This document shows positions 1-5,368 of a stretch of DNA of 8,449 nt, piece by piece; positions within the stretch are counted from its first letter, which is position 1; the number at the start of each line of letters is the position of its first letter. Below the pieces are notes generated by a model. The model was not told where the DNA came from, made no database searches, and saw only the letters and a program-made list of their open reading frames with translations. The DNA comes from an uncultured Eubacterium sp. Its GTDB lineage: Bacteria; Bacillota; Clostridia; Lachnospirales; Lachnospiraceae. Made by a program: the position numbers and the translations under genes. The stretch covers positions 1 through 8,449 of the forward strand of contig URAI01000099.1 of assembly GCA_900545725.1 (NCBI GenBank). The letters run 5' to 3'.

Positions 1-5
1 TTGAT

Positions 6-43
6 GGCAGAAGAAAAATCGCCTGCGCGAATTTTTCTTCGCC
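6..43. repeat. Imperfect inverted repeat / hairpin upstream of the kinase gene
   Basis: Bases 6-8 pair with 41-43, 10-19 (GAAGAAAAAT) with 31-40 (ATTTTTCTTC), and 20-22 (CGC) with 27-29 (GCG). A9 and A30 are bulged and the loop is 23-26, giving about 16 bp in all. Bases 1-60 are about 47 percent GC, clearly richer than the intergenic DNA elsewhere in the window. The T-tract lies inside the stem and the GC core is only 3 bp, so this is not a classic intrinsic terminator. It could act as a weak terminator or attenuator ahead of the kinase gene, a processing site, or a copy of a dispersed palindromic repeat. The pairing is seen directly; the role is not known. Confidence 0.6.
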
Positions 44-79
44 TCTTCGCAACAAAGCTGCTCAGAAATGGGGATAGTT

Positions 80-2680
80 ATGTCTGATGGGATTACAAGG
101 CTGAAAGATTTTTGTAATATGAAAAAATTACATAATATAATAGATAACTGGACAAAGAGTACAGGTATGCCGGTAGTTGTCAAAGACATTGACGGTACAT
201 TTTTAAAGGTTCCATTTGAAAATGCTGACTGTGAAAATATCAGATATTCTAAAGACGGACTATGCTATTGTCAGGAATGTCTTGATAATTACGATGGGAC
301 ATTTATGTGCCATAACGGAATATTATGGAAGGCTATACCAATTGTAATCTCGGATGAAGGATTGAGAATGGGAAGTATTCTTGTAGGAGTTGTTACTGAT
401 AATGTCAATAATATGGGCTGCCTCTATATGACAGCAGATGACTCAAGTGTTAAGAGAATTAAGACTGAGGAAGAAAAGGAAGCAGCATATGAACTTCTTG
501 GCGACACATTGTCATTTTTTATAGGGAAAAGTTATCTTATATGGAAAGCAAAACAAAATGAACAGGATATGAAGCGGCATATGATGCTAAAGGAGCAGCA
601 GTATGTTAGTGTTACGGCATTGCTTAGTGAAGAATATATGTCTATTCACTATGTTAATCTTGAAGAGGATACAATTACATTTTATAAGCTCAATGAAAGA
701 TTTAAGCTGTTATTATCCGGTATGCGTTATGGCAAAGATATATTTTCGCATATTATGACAATGTATATAGACAGAATGGTTGAGGAAACAGATAAAGAAA
801 GAATGTATAAGCTGACTTCCAATCGGGAAATAAAGAAAAGACTGTCAGTGGAAAGAGATTTTATAATAAGATATAAGCTCAAAGACAATGATTATGATGA
901 AAAAAACATTGAGATGCATATTGTCAGGGTATCAGAAGAAAATGATAACAGCAGCGTGGTTATTGGATTCAGATGTATTGATAAGCTGATAAAGGACGAA
1001 AATCACTACCGCCAAGTGTTAGCGACGGCTAACCAGCGTGCAATTATGCAGAGAGAAACAGTAAGAACTAATGCAATACTTAAGCGGGAACGTAAAAGAT
1101 ATAGGGATGCACTTATTGCACAGGCAGAATTTTGTTATGATTTTGATGTAACGAATGATACGATGAATAAGACATTTGTTACAAAGAGCGGAATTGATAT
1201 GTTTGATGTTATGGGAATTACAGCACCTGTAAGTTATACGGATTTCTGCGCCAGACGTTCAAAAATGTTAAAAGAAAGAATGCTTGATATTGACAACGAA
1301 AAATACTGGACAAGTAAAGGACTTCTTGAAGAATATAACAATGGAAAACGTAATGTAGAGATAGAGTTTTTCTCAGGTCTTGAAGAAAAGTATTTCCGTA
1401 TTAATTTTCTGTTATCCAAAGATGACAGTAATGACCATGTTATAGCAGTTGTAGTTGGAATTGATATTACAAACCAGAAGGTGGCAGAAGAAAAAAATAA
1501 GAAAAAGATTATTGATGCATACAGGGAAGCCGAACGTGCTAATAGTGCAAAGACACGTTTCTTATCGAGAATGTCACATGATATCAGAACACCTATGAAT
1601 GGTATACTTGGAATGTCGAAAATAGCAAGGGACAGCATTGGTACAGATAATAATAAAGCCATTGAGGCACTTGATAAGGTAGACAAGGCAGGAAGACAGC
1701 TGGAATTATTATTAAATGACGTGCTTGATATGAGTAAGCTGGAAAGCGGAAAGATAGAGTTATCGCATGATATTTTTAATATAAATAACCTTATAACAGG
1801 TATTAATGAGATATTTGCAGGAGATATGAGTGAGAAAAATGTATTGTTAAAAGGCTGTCATTTTAATAATATACATAGCAACGTTATAGGAAGTACAATA
1901 CATTTTCATAGAATTGTGCAGAATATAATAAGTAATGCAGTTAAGTATAATAAGACCGGTGGAAGTATTGAAGTGTGGCTCGATGAGCTGCCTATTGATA
2001 AAGGTAATTCAGTATTCAGATTAAAGGTTGAGGATACGGGGATTGGAATGTCTGCAGATTATATGAAGCAGATGTTTGAACCATTTTCAAGGGGTGTTAA
2101 TGATGCCGGTACAACCTATCAGGGAACCGGACTTGGCATGGCAATTACAAAAGAGCTTATCGAGTTAATGAATGGAAGTATTGAGGTTAAAAGCAGAATT
2201 AATAAAGGCACGACTTTTATTGTCAAGCTGCCTTTTGAATTATCTGATAAGGCAGCAGAAAAGCAGTTAAAAAGCGAAGCTGATATGTATGTTCTTAAGG
2301 GAAAGTATTTTCTGCTTGCAGAAGACAATGATATTAACAGAGAAATTGCACAATATATATTAAAAAAAGCAGGGGCAGAAGTTATGTGTGCAGAAAATGG
2401 AAAGCAGGCGGTTGATATATTTGCAGCTAATCCTGCCGGAACTTTTGATGCAATTCTTATGGATATTATGATGCCGGTTATGGATGGATATAATGCCACA
2501 CATCTTATAAGAACAATGAAAAGAAGTGATGCAGGCAGGATTCCTATTATAGCCATGACGGCAAATGCATTTATTGAAGATATAAAAAATGCCAAAGATG
2601 TAGGAATGACAGCACATATTGCAAAACCACTTGATATGGATAAGGTTGTAGAAGTAATAGCAGATTGTATACAGAAATGA
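80..2680 (+). CDS. Cytoplasmic hybrid sensor histidine kinase (PocR-PAS-PAS-HisKA-HATPase-REC)
   Basis: 866-residue hybrid kinase with no visible signal peptide or membrane segment, so it should sense a cytoplasmic signal. Residues ~12-150 match a PocR ligand-sensing domain: a 'TKSTGMPVVV.DIDG' opening, C51, C62/C64/C67 and a C77-H78-N-G motif before 'AIPIVI'. Two PAS-like regions follow at ~178-303 and ~340-466, then a short charged helix. HisKA has the phospho-acceptor His500 in 'SRMSHDIRTPMNG'. The HATPase domain shows an N box (N615, N619), G1 box D652-T-G-I-G656, F box 'FEPFSRG' and G2 box G682-T-G-L-G686. The C-terminal receiver (~743-862) has acidic residues E748/D749, phospho-acceptor Asp795 in 'LMDIMMPVMDG', Thr827 and Lys849. 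All catalytic residues are present. There is no HPt or DNA-binding domain, so an HPt protein or response regulator elsewhere probably completes the relay. The start at 80 is preferred because GGGGA (70-74) lies 5 bases upstream; an in-frame ATG at 68 lacks a ribosome site. The ligand is unknown. The next gene follows 7 bases on, its ribosome site overlapping this stop. Confidence 0.93.
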   Translation: MSDGITRLKDFCNMKKLHNIIDNWTKSTGMPVVVKDIDGTFLKVPFENADCENIRYSKDGLCYCQECLDNYDGTFMCHNGILWKAIPIVISDEGLRMGSILVGVVTDNVNNMGCLYMTADDSSVKRIKTEEEKEAAYELLGDTLSFFIGKSYLIWKAKQNEQDMKRHMMLKEQQYVSVTALLSEEYMSIHYVNLEEDTITFYKLNERFKLLLSGMRYGKDIFSHIMTMYIDRMVEETDKERMYKLTSNREIKKRLSVERDFIIRYKLKDNDYDEKNIEMHIVRVSEENDNSSVVIGFRCIDKLIKDENHYRQVLATANQRAIMQRETVRTNAILKRERKRYRDALIAQAEFCYDFDVTNDTMNKTFVTKSGIDMFDVMGITAPVSYTDFCARRSKMLKERMLDIDNEKYWTSKGLLEEYNNGKRNVEIEFFSGLEEKYFRINFLLSKDDSNDHVIAVVVGIDITNQKVAEEKNKKKIIDAYREAERANSAKTRFLSRMSHDIRTPMNGILGMSKIARDSIGTDNNKAIEALDKVDKAGRQLELLLNDVLDMSKLESGKIELSHDIFNINNLITGINEIFAGDMSEKNVLLKGCHFNNIHSNVIGSTIHFHRIVQNIISNAVKYNKTGGSIEVWLDELPIDKGNSVFRLKVEDTGIGMSADYMKQMFEPFSRGVNDAGTTYQGTGLGMAITKELIELMNGSIEVKSRINKGTTFIVKLPFELSDKAAEKQLKSEADMYVLKGKYFLLAEDNDINREIAQYILKKAGAEVMCAENGKQAVDIFAANPAGTFDAILMDIMMPVMDGYNATHLIRTMKRSDAGRIPIIAMTANAFIEDIKNAKDVGMTAHIAKPLDMDKVVEVIADCIQK

Positions 2681-2687
2681 GGATTAT

Positions 2688-3227
2688 ATGGGACATATTT
2701 ATTTTACAAGACATGGTCAGACTGTATGGAATGTTGAGAATAAGATATGTGGTATGACAGATATTGAATTAACAGAACTTGGACATAGACAGGCGGAAAG
2801 GCTTGGACTTATGATTAAAGAGAAGAATATTCATATTGATGAGATTTTATATTCTCCGCTTGTCAGAGCGGCAGATACAGCGAAGCATATCTCAAAGGAA
2901 TCAGGCATTGTATGCAGGGAAGAAGTAAGACTTATAGAACAGAACTTTGGACGATATGAATCAACACCACGTGACGGAGAGGAATTTGCTATTGCAAAAA
3001 CTCATTTTCTGGATCATTATGGAAGTGGCGAGACGATGTTTCATGTTGCACAGAGAGTTTATAATCTGCTTGATGAATTAAAGGAACAGTCACATGATAA
3101 GACATACCTTTTAGTTGCACATGGAGGTATAGGAAGAGTTGTTAATTCATATTTCCGGGATATGTCAAATGAAGAGTTTGCACAATTCAGCATAAAAAAC
3201 TGCCAGTTGGTGGAATATACTTTCTGA
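2688..3227 (+). CDS. Histidine phosphatase superfamily protein (phosphoglycerate mutase-like)
   Basis: 179 residues, a normal length for a small single-domain member of the histidine phosphatase superfamily. The phosphate pocket is complete: R8-H9-G10 (H9 is the nucleophile), Arg60 in 'YSPLVRAADTA', the probable acid Glu84 in 'LIEQNFGRYE', and the second histidine His145 in 'LLVAHGGIGR'. Known members remove phosphate from small metabolites (phosphoglycerate, alpha-ribazole phosphate, sugar phosphates) or, for the SixA type, from phosphohistidine. The substrate cannot be read from sequence; the short form and E84 suggest a phosphatase rather than a true glycolytic mutase. It is cytoplasmic, with no signal peptide. 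The ribosome site GAGG (2679-2682) overlaps the kinase stop codon at 2678-2680 and leaves 5 bases to ATG, so translation is probably coupled to the kinase. The gene ends before the nested hairpin at 3248-3326. Family assignment is secure, specific function is not. Confidence 0.93.
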   Translation: MGHIYFTRHGQTVWNVENKICGMTDIELTELGHRQAERLGLMIKEKNIHIDEILYSPLVRAADTAKHISKESGIVCREEVRLIEQNFGRYESTPRDGEEFAIAKTHFLDHYGSGETMFHVAQRVYNLLDELKEQSHDKTYLLVAHGGIGRVVNSYFRDMSNEEFAQFSIKNCQLVEYTF

Positions 3228-3247
3228 ATTGTTATAAAATAGTCGGT

Positions 3248-3326
3248 ACAAGTGACAATTAATAAAAATAGCAGAGCCAGTTTTATGTCTGACTCTGCTG
3301 ATAATGACTTAATATTATTCACTTGT
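3248..3326. terminator. Nested inverted repeat, probable bidirectional terminator between convergent genes
   Basis: The inner stem pairs 3270-3276 (AGCAGAG) with 3293-3299 (CTCTGCT), then after one mismatch 3278-3280 with 3289-3291, around an 8-base loop. Read on the minus strand it is followed by a T-rich tail (TATTTTTATTA), which suits the end of the chemoreceptor transcript about 85 bases past its stop. An outer 8-bp stem pairs ACAAGTGA (3248-3255) with TCACTTGT (3319-3326) and is followed on the plus strand by a short TTTTA run, which could serve the kinase-phosphatase transcript. The minus-strand terminator is the more convincing of the two. Confidence 0.7.
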
Positions 3327-3381
3327 TTTAATGATTTCACCCATTTTATATAGTCATTCCGGATATGTATGTTTTAAATTA

Positions 3382-4797
3382 TTAATTTTTAATACCCTCC
3401 ATCAGGGTTTCTGTTATGGATTCTTTGGTATTACCATGACTTCTCAGGTATGTAACAAGAGAGTCAATACTGCGTTTCATAATCTCATAAGCTTTGCGTG
3501 TCTTTTCAAAATAACTTAAAGCCAGTTCGGTATCACCATTCTGCATAGCTGTAAATGAGCTTGTTGCGGCATCGTGATATTTATAATGGGCTTCCTTAAT
3601 ATGTTCAAATTCAGGAGTTGAGACAATAATATCATCATTCATATTAGAAAGCCATTTTCCCAGTTTACAGTTATCCGGTCGATTGACCTGTTTGATAACA
3701 AGTTTTTCAAGACCTATGATATTACCATATATTCTCCATAGAAGAATGTAATGATCTGTACTAAAGATATGGAGATTATCAATAAGTGTAACGCTTGAGA
3801 AACCTTTAATCATATGGCTCCTTGTTCTGTCAATATAGCGGCTGTCTTTATAAATATGAGAACTGAAATCAATACATTGCCGGTAAAGAGAGGTATAACT
3901 GTCTGAAAGAGTATCAACCTGACCGGTAAATTGTCTTGTTATAGATGACTGTGTCTCAACATCAGTACATATATCTTTTACTGAATCATTAAGTTCTGAT
4001 AACTGTGTATAGATATTCTGCATATCATTAAGGGAAGAACCAACCATGTCAGTTCCTTTATTAAGGTCTAAGCAGGTATCATTCATAGACTTTGCAAGTA
4101 CATTAATATCTTCCTTTAATTGAGAAACATAAGAAACGATATCACTTGCTGAATCAGTTGTATTCTGTGACAGGTTACGGACTTCATCAGCTACGACGGC
4201 AAATCCCTTACCGGCTTCACCGGCGTGTGCAGCTTCAATAGAGGCATTGATAGCAAGCAGGTTACTCTGCTGTGCAATACGTTTAACCATATCAATGATA
4301 TCACTTATCTTATCAATCTTATCCTGAAAATTCTGAATTGCAGAATTAATCTCTGTAATCTGTTCAGTAGAATTATTAACAAGCCTGATACTTGAATTCA
4401 TATTTTCAGAGCTTGTCTGTGAGGATAAAAGCATCTCATTAGTATTATGCTGTACAGATTCTATTAATTGGAAAATGTGTTCAATAGAGCAGCCCAGGTT
4501 ATTGCCGGCAGTCTTCATGGAATCAATAGATTCAGATTGTGCATCCATGTTTTCTATCATATTCTTGATAATAGTAAAATCTGCAAGGTCACCAAGTACG
4601 GAATTAAGACGCATAATATAGTCGTTATTATTTTCTTTAAGTGAATTAACAAGATTATTAAGTTTATCTGCACATATTCTGTTAGAAAAAAGACCTTCAT
4701 CAACGGGGGAATAATCACCGGATGCAAGACGGTCTATTTCGTTGAGGATAATTTTCAAATCGTGATTCATAGTAGGTATATTTCTTTTAGTATACAT
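3382..4797 (-). CDS. Soluble methyl-accepting chemotaxis protein with C-terminal CZB zinc-binding domain
   Basis: 471-residue chemoreceptor that would signal to CheA/CheW from the cytoplasm; no membrane segment or signal peptide is visible. The N-terminal ~120 residues contain a HAMP-like 'IDRLASGDY' stretch and helical sequence, with no recognised ligand domain. The heptad-rich signalling domain follows, and its conserved tip lies at about residues 173-207 ('IAQQSNLLAINASIEAAHAGE' region through 'GFAVVADEVRNLS'). Residues ~345-450 match a CZB (chemoreceptor zinc-binding) domain, with ligands predicted as His349, Cys377 in 'DNCKLGKW', His404 and His408 in 'EAHYKYHD'. In studied proteins this domain binds zinc tightly and its cysteine can respond to oxidants such as hypochlorous acid. 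There is no CheR-binding pentapeptide at the C-terminus. The start is set by GGAGGG six bases upstream. The gene faces the phosphatase gene convergently and clpB divergently, so it is its own transcription unit. I see no convincing sigma-A or sigma-28 promoter for it. Confidence 0.93.
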   Translation of the reverse strand: MYTKRNIPTMNHDLKIILNEIDRLASGDYSPVDEGLFSNRICADKLNNLVNSLKENNNDYIMRLNSVLGDLADFTIIKNMIENMDAQSESIDSMKTAGNNLGCSIEHIFQLIESVQHNTNEMLLSSQTSSENMNSSIRLVNNSTEQITEINSAIQNFQDKIDKISDIIDMVKRIAQQSNLLAINASIEAAHAGEAGKGFAVVADEVRNLSQNTTDSASDIVSYVSQLKEDINVLAKSMNDTCLDLNKGTDMVGSSLNDMQNIYTQLSELNDSVKDICTDVETQSSITRQFTGQVDTLSDSYTSLYRQCIDFSSHIYKDSRYIDRTRSHMIKGFSSVTLIDNLHIFSTDHYILLWRIYGNIIGLEKLVIKQVNRPDNCKLGKWLSNMNDDIIVSTPEFEHIKEAHYKYHDAATSSFTAMQNGDTELALSYFEKTRKAYEIMKRSIDSLVTYLRSHGNTKESITETLMEGIKN

Positions 4798-4802
4798 AAA
4801 AA

Positions 4803-4808
4803 CCCTCC
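4803..4808 (-). promoter_or_regulatory. Ribosome binding site of the chemoreceptor gene
   Basis: Minus-strand GGAGGG lies 5 bases before the ATG at 4797-4795. It fixes this start and excludes the in-frame ATG 84 bases further upstream (4881), whose extra residues would be read from AT-rich leader DNA containing this ribosome site. Confidence 0.88.
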
Positions 4809-5145
4809 AATATATAATTTGTCTTATAAATAAACAAAAATTTGTATTAATTGTAACATATATAGGAATAAAATGCCACAATATTAGTAATATTAAACTG
4901 AAATGTTAGTTATTTAAAATAAATGGTACAAAATATCACGCTATTTATACTAAAGTCAGACATTAATCGGCTGTTAAAAAAGAAGCAGAGTTCAATGAAG
5001 AGCCGGAAAAAGGATATGCAGCCAGGATGTGACATAGGTAATCAGGTAAAAACTCCTTACAAAGCAGTAAATGATATTATATAAAGCAGTGCAGAAAAAG
5101 TGCTATAAACCTTGTAAAAAAAAGGGAAAAAATTTTTTTGGAAAA
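4809..5145. other. Divergent intergenic region without a supported gene
   Basis: This stretch separates the divergent chemoreceptor and clpB genes. It is strongly AT-rich, has no long open frame, and carries stop codons in all frames at short intervals. The only ATG-initiated frame of any length (4995-5084, 29 codons) has no ribosome site. The chemoreceptor promoter must lie here or nearby, but I found no good -35/-10 pair; a minus-strand GCCGATTA (4971-4964) resembles a sigma-28 -10 element but has no matching -35. The A/T tracts at about 5117-5138 just upstream of the clpB promoter could act as an UP element. Confidence 0.6.
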
Positions 5146-5172
5146 TTAGCACTCACCTCTTGACAGTGCTAA
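5146..5172 (+). promoter_or_regulatory. CIRCE operator (HrcA binding site)
   Basis: TTAGCACTC (5146-5154), a 9-base spacer, then CAGTGCTAA (5164-5172). This matches the CIRCE consensus TTAGCACTC-N9-GAGTGCTAA at 17 of 18 arm positions; the one deviation is C for G at 5164. HrcA is the known repressor of CIRCE-bearing heat-shock genes and loses binding when GroEL is occupied by unfolded protein. The site overlaps the -35 element of the clpB promoter, so HrcA binding should exclude RNA polymerase. It lies upstream of the predicted transcript start and so should act as a DNA operator, not in the mRNA. Confidence 0.95.
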
Positions 5173-5188
5173 CAATCAATGCTATAAC
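5160..5188 (+). promoter_or_regulatory. Sigma-A promoter of clpB
   Basis: TTGACA (5160-5165), exactly 17 bases, then TATAAC (5183-5188): a perfect -35 and a one-mismatch -10 at ideal spacing. Transcription would start near 5194-5197, leaving a leader of about 170 bases before clpB. A/T tracts upstream (about 5117-5138) may enhance it. The -35 lies within the spacer and right arm of the CIRCE element, the expected layout for HrcA repression. Confidence 0.9.
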
Positions 5189-5289
5189 ATATATAAAGTT
5201 AAGAAACAGTAAGGTTACAGACGGTCAGAAATGTTTATAGTGATGTGATAATCTGGTATATGGACATTCTCATTTATACATGAAATGAC

Positions 5290-5298
5290 TGATATAAT
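5290..5298 (+). promoter_or_regulatory. Possible second clpB promoter with extended -10
   Basis: TGATATAAT is a perfect extended -10 element (TGnTATAAT). The region 17 bases upstream (TCATTT, 5270-5275) is a poor -35, but extended -10 promoters tolerate this. Transcription would start near 5305, outside the CIRCE operator, and could give basal expression. A chance match is possible in DNA this AT-rich. Confidence 0.35.
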
Positions 5299-5355
5299 TA
5301 CTGTATTCAATAACTTTTATACATAGATTTAGAAAATGAGAACAGAATTTAGAAT

Positions 5356-5361
5356 AGGAGG
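5356..5361 (+). promoter_or_regulatory. Ribosome binding site of clpB
   Basis: AGGAGG sits 7 bases before the ATG at 5369. It decides the start: the in-frame ATG at 5336 lies upstream of this site and the ATG at 5364 is out of frame and too close. Confidence 0.92.
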
Positions 5362-5368
5362 TTATGTT

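Larger units (their letters stand above)
5195..5368 (+). promoter_or_regulatory. Long 5' leader of clpB with a 9-bp long-range inverted repeat
   Basis: The predicted clpB transcript carries about 170 untranslated bases. TTCTCATTT (5267-5275) is perfectly complementary to AAATGAGAA (5334-5342), 58 bases apart, and the right arm ends 13 bases before the ribosome site. A smaller palindrome, TCATTT / AAATGA (5270-5275 and 5283-5288), uses the same left arm, so the two pairings are mutually exclusive. No known riboswitch class is recognised. Regulation by RNA structure is possible but only inferred. Confidence 0.4.

Noticed and set aside
68..79. Upstream in-frame ATG for the hybrid kinase (adds four residues)
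   Set aside because: No Shine-Dalgarno sequence precedes 68, whereas GGGGA at 70-74 is suitably spaced for the ATG at 80. The choice is not certain, since that site is weak.
4798..4881. Longer chemoreceptor start adding 28 mostly hydrophobic residues that could look like a membrane segment
   Set aside because: The extension is read from AT-rich leader DNA and contains the GGAGGG ribosome site of the ATG at 4797. No ribosome site precedes 4881.
4964..4971. Minus-strand GCCGATTA as a sigma-28 -10 element for the chemoreceptor gene
   Set aside because: No TAAA-type -35 lies about 15 bases upstream, and it would leave a leader of over 150 bases. Treated as a chance match.
4995..5084. 29-codon plus-strand open frame in the divergent intergenic region
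   Set aside because: It has no ribosome site, no recognisable product, and lies upstream of the clpB promoter. Length is within chance expectation.
5336..5368. Earlier ATG codons for clpB at 5336 (in frame) and 5364 (out of frame)
   Set aside because: The AGGAGG at 5356-5361 lies downstream of 5336 and only 2 bases before 5364, while it is 7 bases from 5369; ClpB homology also begins at the 5369 Met.
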